A program made the translations under genes and the position numbers. The notes below the pieces were generated by a model. That model did no database searches and was not told the origin of the DNA. It worked only from the letters and a program-made list of their open reading frames with translations. From Paraescarpia echinospica (Eukaryota; Annelida; Polychaeta; Sabellida; Siboglinidae), in assembly GCA_020002185.1 (NCBI GenBank), contig CM034533.1, forward strand, positions 54,172,870-54,236,869: DNA of 64,000 nucleotides, given 5' to 3'. This document shows, one piece after another, positions 45,537 to 56,499 of this stretch; the first letter of the stretch is position 1, and each line of letters begins with the position of its first letter.

Positions 45537-47649
45537 CATTTCATGCAGCTACAACAAGTCGGCATGGGGTGACACTCGGTTCTACATCGTTGATGTAACC
45601 GGCCCTGCAGTGATTGGTCTTCAGTCGTGTGAAAAGTTGAAGCTGGTGACTCTACATTGCACCATCAAGACGCACTCCTCAACAGAAGATAGACCTGCTA
45701 CGGGACAATCAGCTGTCACGAGCACAACCTCTATAAACAACGTTGATGACCTCACTAGAATGTATCCAGAACAGTTTGACAGAATCGGCTGTTTTCCTGG
45801 TGAAGTGAAGTTGGTGGTGGATCCCGCAGTTCCTCCTCGCGTGAATCCTCCAAGAAAGACACCAATTGCGCTAAAAGATGCTATCAAAAGCAATCTTGAC
45901 TCCATGGTGGAAAATGACGTCATACGCAAAGTGCACGAGAATGAGCCAACAGAGTGGGTCTCAAGCCTGGCATATGCAAAGAAGAAAGATGGGAGCCTAA
46001 GAATATGTTTGGACCCCAAGTTCTTGAATCAGGCACTGAAGAGACCGCACCACAAAATTCCTACGTTGGAAGAACTTAATCACAAGTTCACAGGAGCAAG
46101 ATATTTCTCCAAACTTGACGCCAAAGCCGGATACTGGGGTGTTCAGCTTCACAAGGACTCTCAACTCCTCACTACGTTTCAATCTCCTTACGGTCGATAT
46201 GTCTTCAAGCGACTTCCATTCGGCTTGTCTGCATCACAAGACATCTTTCAATCCAGGATGGACATGATTCTCGAGCAGTGTTATGGAGCAGAGGGAATCG
46301 CTGACGACGTGGTGGTTTACGGTGCCACAGAAGATGAACATGACAGAAATCTTCATAAACTCATGAACATTGCGTCGAGGAACGGGCTTGTCTTCAATTC
46401 CAGCAAGTGCCTGATCAAGGAGAGCAGTGTCAGTTTCTTTGGCCTCATCTACGGCATCGATGGCATCAAACCTGATCCGGACAGGATCCGCGATCTGCAA
46501 GACATACCACCACCTCGAGACAAGAAAGAGCTTCAGCAGTTTCTTGGACTCATGACCTTCTTGAGCCCATTCATACCGAACTTAGTTGACAAGGCTTCAA
46601 TGCTTCGAGATCGACTGAAAGAAGACAGCATGTTCATGTGGGAACCGCACCATCAAAGGTGCTTCGATGGTCTGAAACATCTTGTCACCTCAAGGTCAAG
46701 TCTTCAATACTTCAACGTGTCCAAAACGCCCATACTTCAAACAGAGGCTAGTCTCCTTGGACTTGGCGCGGCGTTACTTCAAGAGAACGAGTCTGGTGTA
46801 ATCCAACCGGTGGCATACGCATCGAAGAGTCTATCAAGCGCAGAGAAACGATATGCCTGCATTGAGCGAGAGTTGCTAGCCATTGTTTTTGGCACACAAC
46901 GGCTCCACACATACCTATACGGATGCAAGTTCAAGGTCGTCACGGACCACAAGCCTCTCGTTGCGATCATCCAGAAAGGTCTTGTCAACTCTCCACCGCG
47001 ACTACAAAGAATGCTCCTCAAACTGCAAGGGTATGACATGGAAGTTGAATACCAACCAGGAAAGGACATTGTCCTTGCGGACACACTCTCGCGTCTTCCA
47101 AGTACGCACAACACAGAAACGATCGACCTTGATGTTCGTGTTGACTTCGTCCGATTCTCTGATGAACGCATCCAAGAGCTGAGGAACAAGACGAAGGCTG
47201 ATCCAGTTCTCCAAGCACTCTCCGAAACGATCGTGACTGGATGGCCCGAAACAATAAAGGAGTTGCCAACTAGCATCCGTTCGTACTGGTCGTTCCGCGA
47301 TGAACTCTCCGTGGAAGATAGTATCCTACTGAAAGGAACACGAGTCGTCATTCCTGAGAGCATGCAGACATTCATACTGGAGAAACTACACTACGGTCAC
47401 CTCGGCATAGAGAAGACGAGACTCAGAGCAAAAGACTCTGTGTATTGGATCAACATCAATCGTGTGACATCTGTCAAGAACACCAACCAGCGCAACAGCA
47501 CGAGACGCTACAGCCGCACGAAGTACCGAGTAGACCTTGGGAAGTGGTTGGTACAGACATGTTCTTTTTCAACGATGCAGACTGGCTCATCATTGTGGAC
47601 TACTATTCAAAATTTCCCATCGTGCGCAAAATGCCGAAGCCATGTCTAA
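45490..47649 (+). pseudogene. pol: protease end, RT, RNase H, integrase zinc domain
   Basis: In the +1 frame relative to gag. It carries the end of protease (VTGPAVIGLQSCEKL), RT with the RLPFGLSASQDIFQ box and the catalytic GIADDVVVYG, and RNase H with QTEASLLGLGAALLQ, where the usual DAS aspartate is Glu (46744-46746). The connection domain and the start of the integrase zinc finger (HYGHLGIEKTRLRAK) follow. The frame is lost near 47,455-47,465, before the CxxC pair. Nothing else in the RT palm looks damaged. Confidence 0.92.
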
Positions 47650-48446
47650 GCTCAACCGTCGTTTCTGTCACAAAGCAGATCTTCAGCGAGACAGGCGTTC
47701 CTATGCGTGTCGTGTCGGACAATGGCCCGCATTTCGCCAGTGCATGCTACACAGACCTGTCAAAGAAGATGGCATTCCAACACGTAACGTTTTCGCCGAG
47801 GTATCCACGCTCAAACGGCTTCATCGAACGCCAAATCCAAACCGTGAAGCATGTCATGAAGAAGGCGAGGCAAAGTGGGCAGGATCTCGACTTGGCGCTA
47901 CTGTGTCTGCGAACAACGCCAATTGACGGCAAACTTCCAAGTCCAGCAGAGCTCCTCAATGGTCGCAAAGTACAGTCAACTCTTCTGACGAAAATCGTTG
48001 ACACAAGCCAATATCATGACGATATGAGAACGAGGCTACAAGAGCGACAGGACAAGATGACGTTTCAGCACGATCAACACGCAAGAGATCTCCCGCCTCT
48101 GCACAACGGTCAAGCAGTTCGCTTCCGTGATCAAGACGGCCGGTGGAGACCTGCGACGGTCCTTGACAAAACACCGAATCCAAGATCGTACATTCTCACG
48201 ACACCGAGCACAAGCACTATCCGAAAAAACAGAAATCAAATCCGAGAAAACTCGACTCACCCGATCGTCAGGAGAGTATCGTTTGCCAGTCCGACTACAG
48301 TCCAGCCCGCTCCAGCTGTTGTGGATTCAACTACTCCCACGAAGACTACAGACGGCTCGGCTGAGAACATTGTTCAAAATAATACAACTGGACTATATGT
48401 GACCCGCTCTGGTCGTCATATTAAGCAGCCTCAGCGCTATGCATGA
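47445..48446 (+). pseudogene. pol: integrase core and C-terminus
   Basis: In the frame next to RT. It starts with the zinc-finger pair CDICQEH, then core residues GTDMFF (first D), VVSDNGPHF (second D) and FIERQIQTVKH (E), so the DDE triad is intact. The C-terminal part has AVRFRDQDGRWRPATVL, and PRSYIL with SGRHIKQPQRYA at the end. The stop is about 155 bp before the 3' LTR. Separated from the rest of pol by a one-base frameshift. Confidence 0.92.
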
Positions 48447-48590
48447 ATAGATACAAAGACTGTAAGCAAGGCATACTGTATAGCTTATAGCAGAGTTAAA
48501 TCTATTGCATGTTGTTATTTTACAAGTTTACAGTTATTTCAGAGACTTTATAACAAGTTACTTTGAGTAAGTCATAATCTCTTCTTTTGT

Positions 48591-48601
48591 AAAAAGGGAG
48601 A
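48591..48601 (+). promoter_or_regulatory. Polypurine tract
   Basis: AAAAAGGGAGA directly abuts the 3' LTR, the plus-strand primer position in LTR elements. Confidence 0.85.
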
Positions 48602-48756
48602 TGTCGTAGTATTACGCGCTTTAGTATGACCTCATTATACTAGAGGTTAGAGTTCAGTTGTTCACGTGTTAGGGCTTTGATTAAACATCCATTCCTTCTA
48701 ACGTGTCTTGTAGTAAACTGTCATATAATGGCTATTATCAGTACATCCAAACAACA
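48602..48756 (+). repeat. 3' LTR (155 bp)
   Basis: Identical to the 5' LTR except for one extra G in a GGG run (AGGGCTTTG). Followed by the target duplication CATAC. Confidence 0.95.
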
Positions 48757-49210
48757 CATACCAACACTTACAAATGTTCTAGCTATGAATAAAAAATTAA
48801 CTTGCAGAAGCCATCACAAGAACCTTAAACATAACGTATATAAAAACGTTAGAATAGATTGATAGTTAATTTACAGTAAATAACATGAATTTATTCGTGA
48901 CTTACCGTTTTAATAATCCATGTTTTCATAATAAACCAGTTTGATCAACAACAAAATTTCTGCATTTGGAAATGGGATATCTCTGGAAGTAATTATGCTA
49001 TGTACAAATAATGTTTTCAGCATTGCATTCAGCAGACACAGCTGTGTGAAATGATCAGACAATTTTTAAATCATCAATAGTTTGAAAGAAATAAGTGCAT
49101 TTGCTGCTAAAAACAAGGTTTTTTTGCACTTGACCAAAAAATTATTTTTTAAATAAAAAATACGGAAAAATTATATGATCATCTCACAATAGAATGTATA
49201 CCAAACATGG

Positions 49211-49262
49211 ATTTGCAAGAATCATAATTCTATATATATATAGAATTATGATTCTTGCAAAT
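49211..49262. repeat. 52-bp perfect palindrome
   Basis: Arms ATTTGCAAGAATCATAATTC (49211-49230) and its exact complement (49243-49262) around a TATATATATATA centre. No mismatch seen. Confidence 0.92.
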
Positions 49263-49489
49263 ATATATATGTGCTCCAAAAAGAATGGCAGTGTTTCCAA
49301 ATGTGCCAATGTTGGTTCAAAATGGTGGCCATTTTGTTTGTTACCATGGAAACAGGGGTTTGGCTTGAAAAATGTTCAATATATTTTACCCAGTATGATC
49401 GATTCCATACTTTGGGCAGACAAAAATTGCACAATTTCCACAAATAAAACAATAATCCTATCTACCTGTTGTGTCTGGCCTTATCATCA

Positions 49490-50335
49490 GATATGTATTT
49501 AAATACATTTTTGAAGTATTTGTATTTGACACTAATTAAGTGAAAGTATTTGTATTTAAATATTTCCATATAGTATTTGAAATTTTCAAATACTTTCAAA
49601 TATTATTTCAAATACTTTTATTTGGGCATGGTTATTAATAAATGATAAGATAGATTTTGTTTTCACTTATCTTGTTTAACTTCTTGAGTAAAAAATTGTA
49701 TTGGTTCATTTGACAATTGACCACATTTTCCAGTCAGAAAGAAAGCCATTATGTGGAAGTCAGTGAGATTATGAGAGCATACCAGTGAAGTCGGGATCAA
49801 ATTTTTAGTTGTCATCTGTGACCAAGATGGAATTAGCAACACCAGGACTTGCACTGGCTCGCCTGTCTTTTGATCATGGTTTTATTGCCCCTGCTAAGGA
49901 ACCCTGCTAGCTGCTAAGGCCTGCTATTGTGTCAATGCGTGTGTGAACTGATAAGATATATTTGCACCCTGTGGGTTGAGGGGAAGGTAGGGGCTTCCCA
50001 AGCCTGATCATTACTTGACTACATTGTTGCAATTTTACAGCATACCAGATATTGCCAGTCTATGAGGAATATTTCATGTAATAGTTATACATAACATCAT
50101 GAAATTATGTTGATATGCAACATAATTATCTTGTAATATAAGGTTTGTTATTGTTTTTGGTGCAGGCTCTCTGGTAAAAAGTATTTTGAAAAGTATTTGA
50201 AATACTTCCTAATGTATTTTTGTTTAAATATTTTTGCATTACAAAGTATTTGTAATTGCATGTATTTGTATTTAAATCCCTCAGGAGTATTTTTATTTAA
50301 ATACTTTTCAACGTATTTGGCCCCATATATAATTG
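49490..50335. mobile_element. Candidate MITE with GTATTTGTATTTAAATAC-rich ends
   Basis: Both ends (about 49,490-49,630 and 50,170-50,330) are packed with AGTATTTGTATTTAAATAC-type words in both orientations. The middle is ordinary sequence. Such subterminal repeats are common in hAT-type MITEs. I could not define termini or target duplication. Confidence 0.5.
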
Positions 50336-50699
50336 CTTTGGTGGAACTGGCCAGTGCGGATTGAACTTATTCGCGGGTTTATTCAGTAGGGTTATATAAA
50401 ACATTGTAACTTAGACATACATCTAATTATTATAATTTTTATCCTGACTCAATTCACCACATGTGCACATACATGACACAAAAGTCAAAATACGTACGTT
50501 TGAAAAATATATGTAGATACCGTTTAACTTTATGGTCCCATTACCCAGTTGAAGGTACCATTCAGTTTATCACTGAAGGTTCAGTAGTATCTAGAGGTAC
50601 GCTGTCAACGTTCAGTGTAATGAATTATGTTTTCAAATATGGCTGAGACTTAATTGCCAGTTTATTATTGAGGCTTGATTGTATCCATGCAGTGGTCTA

Positions 50700-51335
50700 T
50701 TCTGTAACCTTTCAAAGGCAATGATTGGTACTTTTCAAATACCATTAAGAGTACCACTGACACCTAATGATTTATCATTGAATGATCCAGTGATACTGAA
50801 TGGTATTTTCAAATACCATTGAGAGTCCTAATGGTACGTACCACTGAGACCTACTGATTTATCATTGAATGGTACTGCAAGGTATGTTCAGATACCACTG
50901 AAAGTACCACTGAAACCTGATGTATCATTCAGTGGTCCAGTGGTAGTGAATGATAAGTTCAAATACCATTGAGAGTACCACTGAGACTTACTGATTTATC
51001 ATTGAATAGTATATTGAATGATATGTTCAAATACCATTGGGAGTACCACTGAAACACGATTTATCATTGAATGGTCCAGTGATACTGAATGGTATGTTCA
51101 AATACCATTGCGAGTAACACTAAAACCTGATTTATCATTGAATGGTCCAGTGGTACTGAATGGTATGTGCAAATACCATTGAGAGTACCACTGAGACATA
51201 CTGATTTATCATTGAATGGTATTGAATGATATGTTCAAATACCATTGAGAGATTGAAAGTACCACTGAGTCCTACTGATTTACTGTTGAATGGTCCAACA
51301 GCACCGAATGGAATTCAATGGTATACCATTGGCTC
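50700..51335. repeat. 85-90-bp minisatellite of AATGGTA words, right block
   Basis: About seven imperfect units containing TTTATCATTGAATGGTCCAG, ACTGAATGGTATGTTCAAAT and ACCATTGAGAGTACCACTGA. Each unit has inverted AATGGTA/TACCATT words. Ends at ATACCATTGGCTC. Confidence 0.8.
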
Positions 51336-51357
51336 TTTTTTATAAGGGCCGGCCGGC

Positions 51358-51460
51358 CAGGCTAGACATTTGGAATGTTCCCCCTTTAAGGCGAGTCTCA
51401 GGGCGGGGGAGCAGTTGAGTTTTTGGGAGAGCCTGAAGGTGGGTTTTTAGCCAGCCTCAA
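51358..51460. repeat. Direct duplication, copy 1
   Basis: CAGGCTAGACATTTGGAATG, TCTCAGGGCGGGGGA and GAGCCTGAAGGTGGGTTTTT occur here and at 52,531-52,640, about 1.17 kb apart. Confidence 0.8.
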
Positions 51461-51657
51461 GAGGATGCAATTGTAGGTTTATGGAGAGTCTGGAGATGGG
51501 GTGTTTTTGGCCAGCTTCCCGGGGAGTGCGCAATAGGTTTTTGGAGAACCTCAATGTGGTTTTTGTCTAGCTGCAATGGGAGTGGGGTGTAATTTGAGGT
51601 TTTACATGCAGCGTACGGACTAAATTCCCCAATTTTCAAATTTCCCATTATTTATTG

Positions 51658-52000
51658 ATGAGTGGACGGAGAAGGAGGAGGGGAAGGACAAGAAAGATAA
51701 GAACGATAAAAACGAGAAAGAGAAAAAGGAGAAGACTTAAGGAGATGGGGAAGGAGAATATAGAAGAGGGAGGAGAAAGAGAAAAGGAGGAGTAGGAGGA
51801 GAAGTAGAGAAGAAGGGTAATAATAAAAAAGAAGGAGAAGAGTGGGAATAAGGTGAAGAAGGAGAAGAAGGCGACAAAGGAGATGAATGGGAACAAGGAG
51901 AAGAAGGAGATAAATGTGAAGAAGGAGTAGAACGAGACTAAGGAGAAGAATGAAACAAAGAAGAAGAACGAGAATAAGGAGAAGAACGAGAAGGAAAATT
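51658..52000. repeat. Purine-rich GAAGGA tract 1
   Basis: Almost pure A/G on the plus strand (AAGGAGAAGAA-type), about 340 bp. Such polypurine tracts can form triplex DNA. ORFs on either strand are low-complexity artefacts. Confidence 0.9.
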
Positions 52001-52140
52001 CAAAACGCATGCACACGCTCGTGCACGGCTTGCACATACATTATATCTCGCCCCAACGTCCCTCTTTCCATTTCTTCACCCATCACTCAGTTCCCCTTTA
52101 ATTCTCTTGTTAGGACCACATTTGTTATGGGTGCATAACT
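52000..52140. repeat. Conserved flank of purine tract 1
   Basis: ATTATATCTCGCCCCAACGT and TTATGGGTGCA also follow purine tract 2 (55,880-56,010) in the same order and orientation. Confidence 0.85.
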
Positions 52141-52530
52141 GAATTTATAAGGGGCACATTTCAAAGGTCTCGGTGGCACTAACGGGGGCATGTTTAAAAA
52201 GGTCTAGGAGGCACGCCAAATTCCAAAAGTCTAAAAGGGGCCCTCACCGATCCGTTTACACGCCGGCCTTGCATGCCACGCGGAGCAAACGATGCCCAGG
52301 TTATTCGATTCAATAAGTTGCAAGTGAACAAGTTATAATAACAATACAACGTGTTGAACAATCGAATTTTTGGAACATGGACCGGACCTGCATGATAAGA
52401 TCGTTGCGTTGAAGAGCTCGAGCTAGCCAGCTAGAATAGATGGTTAACGATTACTATAATATACAGGGGGGTGAGGGCACGTGCCTTTGGAACATGCCCG
52501 CGCTATGCCCACACTAACCTTGCATGCCCT

Positions 52531-52640
52531 CAGGCTAGACCTTTGGAATGTTCCCCCGTTTTGGCGAATCTCAGGGCGGGGGAACTTTTGAGTTTTTGTG
52601 GAGAGCCTGAAGGTGGGTTTTTAGCCAGTCAATCAATGCC
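52531..52640. repeat. Direct duplication, copy 2
   Basis: Second copy of the sequence at 51,358-51,460 (AGGCTAGACCTTTGGAATGT; TCTCAGGGCGGGGGAAC). Confidence 0.8.
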
Positions 52641-53880
52641 CAAAAGAGGGTTAACCTCAAACAAATTGCAATAGAAATTATGGCAGTGTTTTTAGTTAGT
52701 ACTATATGTCTACATTACCAGAAAAAAATCCACCGAAATCCACGTGGTGGAACATTGTAATTTTTGACGACAATGACTAGTGGTCAAAAGTCGCTGCCAG
52801 TGACGTTTTGGCTTAGTAAAATGTAGGGGTAGGCGTTATTTAGGCTGTGATATATATTTTATTTGCATACTTCATATACATTTTGCATACCATTGGCAAG
52901 ATAATGGATTAGTCTACCCAGCGATGTATAATAAGTATAACTTCGTTGAATAATAATGTGAACAATCGTTTTTAAGCACAGTGAACCCCGATTTTTAGCC
53001 GCTATGGGGAGTAGCGTTGCGATCTAACGTTGACTTGGTCCATTTGCAAATTAATAATTTGATGCTCTATAGTACAATGTTTTTGGTGGATTTTCTATCC
53101 CATGATGTCCCTGAAGCAATTCAGCTTGGTTGTCCTCGGGACAACCTAGGGCATTTTTTCAAATATCCAAATCAGGGCCTTCATTACTGAAATACATATT
53201 TTCTTCAATAGCTTTGCAATTATGCATAATAATGTCACAAAAGTGGTGTGAAAACCGATATTTTCATGGTCAACGTTTAAAATAAACACATCACCAAATA
53301 TATAATATAACGGCTGCATGTCTGTCATTTCATAAAACTTTCAGATATCGGCCTTGTTGGATCTTATTATATGCTTATCTCCAATGCAATGTTTATGCAT
53401 ATCTCCAATGACTTTGATTCGCATCTATTGTCTATGCCCCTATAATAATAATAGCACAATCAACAACAGAAAACACATTGTGAATCTCGTTGTACTATTG
53501 TTGCACAACATAGGATAAATAGTTATCAATCCATATAGTTCACAGTGGTTGCATGCATACAAGTGTCTATTCAAATTCCCAATATAGTGCGGTGTACCAT
53601 GTCTTCCCGTGCAATTTAATTGCTTGTCAAAAGCAATTTTTTTTGCACGAATGTCATCTACAGTGTTTCAGTCAGCAGAAAATCTGAGGCGGCAATTTTT
53701 CTTTTCCTTTTTAAAGAAATCGCAGCCATTTTACAAAATGGCAGCCACTTTACAAAATGGCCGCCCAATCACATTTCCGCATATCTTAACAACTGCGTCA
53801 CGTACAACCTTAATCTGTGTGTAAACACATGGGTTTTAGAAGTCGGAGGTTTCAAATATTTTATGTTTGGCCTTCTCCGA
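52641..53880. other. Stretch without recognised genes
   Basis: AT-rich. Contains AAAATGGCAGCC and AAAATGGCCGCC words near 53,740-53,765, but no exon is identified. Confidence 0.4.
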
Positions 53881-53884
53881 CTTT

Positions 53885-54055
53885 CGGATCCGCCATTTTT
53901 AAAGATGGCGGTCGTCAAAACAAATGTCACAATATCTTGCCAAATATGTCACACATGTCTATGTTAATGTGTTGAATTGTGATCAGCAACTTCAAATATG
54001 TTACACATGACCTTTGCTAACATTTATACATACGCCATTTTTAAAGATGGCGCCC
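53885..54055. promoter_or_regulatory. Two near-palindromes with YY1-like words
   Basis: CGCCATTTTTAAAGATGGCG occurs near 53,891 and 54,032. AAGATGGCGG resembles the YY1 consensus. The repeated context (GTCAAAACAAATGTCACAAT / ATCAAAACCAATTATGGCTA) suggests instead a repeat or broken coding sequence. Confidence 0.25.
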
Positions 54056-54361
54056 ATCAAAACCAATTATGGCTATAACTAAAGAGAGATTTTCAGGTGC
54101 GATGATTTCAAATATATTACATACGCATCGTCCCCAATCGTGAGAAGGTTTACAGCACACATCGCCAGCTGTGCACGCACAATAGATGGTACACGACATA
54201 TTAATGCCGTGGCAACTGCAACCGTCATTGCTGCATGTCTTGCTCTCTGCTTTCCAAACACAGATTATGCCATCAGTCAGACCTGGAGGGTCCGAGGGTC
54301 CATTGTCAAAGCTGGAAGACGGGATACCGTCCTTCACCCACACAAACTGCGTGATGTCCAA
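54041..54361 (-). pseudogene. Cysteine-rich (CXC-like) domain fragment
   Basis: Encodes KTCSNDGCSCHGINMSCTIY then CACTAGDVCC, with cysteine spacing like CXC/tesmin-type or transposon-linked cysteine-rich tails. The part upstream (FDNGPSDPPGLTDGIICVWK) and the tail show no known domain. It could be a relic of the same element family as the XPG-like genes, whose relatives end in cysteine-rich domains. Possibly an ORF without function. Confidence 0.35.
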
Positions 54362-54364
54362 ATG

Positions 54365-54495
54365 AGGAGGACCTTGCTGATCAGAGAAAGAATGGGAAGC
54401 CAGTGCACACTATGGCGTTTCCTTCCACAGATTATGTGCGGTGGGCACATCATCAGATGATGCTGTGGAAGGCGGCTGATCAGCAAGGTCCTCCT
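54365..54495. repeat. 131-bp hairpin with 20-bp perfect arms
   Basis: AGGAGGACCTTGCTGATCAG (54365-54384) returns exactly inverted at 54476-54495. Inside, CTTCCACAG and CTGTGGAAG and a CATCATCAGATGATG centre add further stems. It looks like a very short TIR element or a foldback RNA. Confidence 0.85.
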
Positions 54496-55134
54496 TCCTC
54501 CTAAAGGAGGAGTTTTGTTGAGCCAACAGAGAAAACAAGCACATATATTCATCAACTTACTGAACAATGAGCTTGAGAGAGCTGGGTGATGTTGTTTTCA
54601 TGCAGAGGACGCTAAAATAATGATCGTTGGACAACACTGAACTAATCAGACAAAATTGACACTATCCTCATTGGTGAAGACACCGATTTGCTAGTGCTGT
54701 TGTGTTACCACTTTCAGCAGGAACTCTTTTGTGTATTCTTAATGCCAGAACATAAACAAAGCATAGTACAACAAGTAAATAACGATCTGTTACATCAGAG
54801 CTCTCACAGAATATTTGGGCCCAGCTGTGGGCTAAGATAGGATACCACAGCAACAGTTGAAGAATTGGTTACTGCAGAAAACCAGGCTATTGTATGCTTC
54901 AAATGTGGGAACATTGAAAAAAGTGTAGCATCAAGCGCAGCTTGCGCACAGGGATAAATGTACCCCGTACTTCAACTGCTGCCCACTATCACAGCCGCAG
55001 GATCAATTCTCAGAACCAACAATGGAAAGGATCCAAGAAAACTCTAAAAGCCACGGACTTTGTGTGGGGCAGATTGTTCGCTTGTGACGATCAGTGGGAA
55101 GATCCCTGTCCCTGGAGGGACGGCGGCACGCATA

Positions 55135-55880
55135 GAATAATAATAATAAGAAAAACAAGGAGAAGAAGAAAATCAAGGAGAAGAACGACAAGATTGCTAA
55201 GAATGAGAATGAGGAGGAGACGAAGGAGAAGAAGGATAAGAAGGAGACGAAGGAAAGAAAGAGAAGAAGGAAAAGAACGAGAGAATTATAAGAAGGAGAA
55301 GAAGTACAAGACAGAGAAGGAGGAGAAGAAGAAGAAAGATAAAGAGTAGAAGAAGGAGAAGAAAGAGAAAGAGGGGAAAAAGAGAAGGAGGAGAAGAAAG
55401 AGAAGAAAGAGAAGGAGGAGAAGGAAGAGAAGAAGGAGAAGAAGGAGAAGGAGAAGAAAGAGAAGGACGAGAAGAAGGAGAAGAAGGAGAAGAAAGTAAA
55501 GGGGGAGAAGAAGGAGAAGAAGGAGAATGAGAAGAAATAGAAGGAGGAGAAGAAAGAGAAGGAGAAAAAAAAGGAGAAGAACGAGGAGAAATAGAAGAAC
55601 GAGAAGGAAAAGAACGATAAGAAAGAGAAGAAGGAGAAGAAGGAGATCAAGGAGACGAAGGAGAAGAAGGAGATGAATCAAGAAAGGAGAAGAACAAAAA
55701 GAATGAGAAGAAGGAGAAGAAGGAGAAGAACGACAAGAAGGAGAGGAAAGAAAAGAACGAGAAGAAGGAGATGAAGAAAAAGAAGGCGATGAATGAAACG
55801 AAGGAGAAGAACAAGAAGAACGAGAAGAATGAGAAGAATGAACCAAAGGAAAAGAACAAGAAGAAGGAGGAGAAGGAAAA
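55135..55880. repeat. Purine-rich GAAGGA tract 2
   Basis: About 745 bp of nearly pure A/G (AAGAAGGAGAAGAAGGAG), over twice the length of tract 1. Long ORFs on both strands are artefacts. Confidence 0.95.
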
Positions 55881-56010
55881 TTCAACACGCATGTACGGCA
55901 CACACATTATATCTCGCCCCAACGTCCCTTTTTCCATTTCTCCACCCCTCACTCGGTTTCCCTCTTATTCTCTTGTCAGGTCCACATTCTTTATGGGTGC
56001 AATATGTTAT
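55880..56010. repeat. Conserved flank of purine tract 2
   Basis: Same sequence order as 52,000-52,140 with about 10-15 % difference by eye, so tract plus flank form one duplicated unit about 3.9 kb apart. Confidence 0.85.
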
Positions 56011-56370
56011 ATGATGCCGTTGAGCGGCGACACTCTCGATCAGATAAACTGTGTACTCACAACACATGTCGCACCTGGCGAAGAGTCTGCAAACCAAAAG
56101 CATAGGCTCGAAGGAACTATCACAATTTGACCTTGCACTTAAATTGTATTCATACGCACATGTCAAAGCAATGTCTTGAAATATTCTTACTTTGACTAAA
56201 TGAAGATAATTTTAGATACAACTGAAAACAAATCGAAAAACCTTATTAGCACGCGTATAATTGTACTTTATTGCCGCTTAGTTGATCAATAATTAATGGT
56301 TCTCTCAAAGGTTTCAGTTCTGTAGCGAATTTATTTTCCGTGTGGGGGTGTGTTCACCACCTCCACATCG

Positions 56371-56482
56371 ATGAGCAAAGTACCGGTTGCGGAGGTTGTT
56401 CGTTGTTTGTGTTGTAGTTAGTAGCCATACATTAAGCGGATATGTACTACTTCGGGTGGCCATTCACTTTATGAAACAATAA
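56371..56482 (+). promoter_or_regulatory. Three short upstream ORFs before NKAIN start
   Basis: ATG frames at 56371-56421 (17 codons with stop), 56442-56474 (11) and 56471-56482 (4) lie just before the NKAIN ATG at 56500. If they are in the mature leader, they could limit translation. The transcription start is unknown. Confidence 0.35.
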
Positions 56483-56499
56483 GGCACCTGACAGACAAG

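Larger units (their letters stand above)
43782..48756 (+). mobile_element. Complete Ty3/gypsy LTR retrotransposon, 4,975 bp, disabled
   Basis: Bounded by 154- and 155-bp LTRs that start TGTCGTAG and end AACAACA. The flanking 5-bp target duplication CATAC is at 43777-43781 and 48757-48761. Order: LTR, primer site, gag, protease, RT, RNase H, integrase, polypurine tract, LTR. The LTRs differ by one inserted base (extra G in the right copy), so insertion is recent. Yet gag has an in-frame stop, protease lacks its catalytic Asp, RNase H has D-to-E, and two frameshifts interrupt pol. Mobilisation by proteins of an intact relative could explain this. Confidence 0.95.

Noticed and set aside
53885..54055. 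YY1 promoter pair
   Set aside because: The words are near-palindromic and embedded in repeated context, with no gene start nearby. Kept only as a low-confidence note.
55003..55903. Long Phe/Ser/Leu-rich ORFs on the minus strand and Arg/Lys-rich ones on the plus strand
   Set aside because: They are low-complexity translations of the purine tract.
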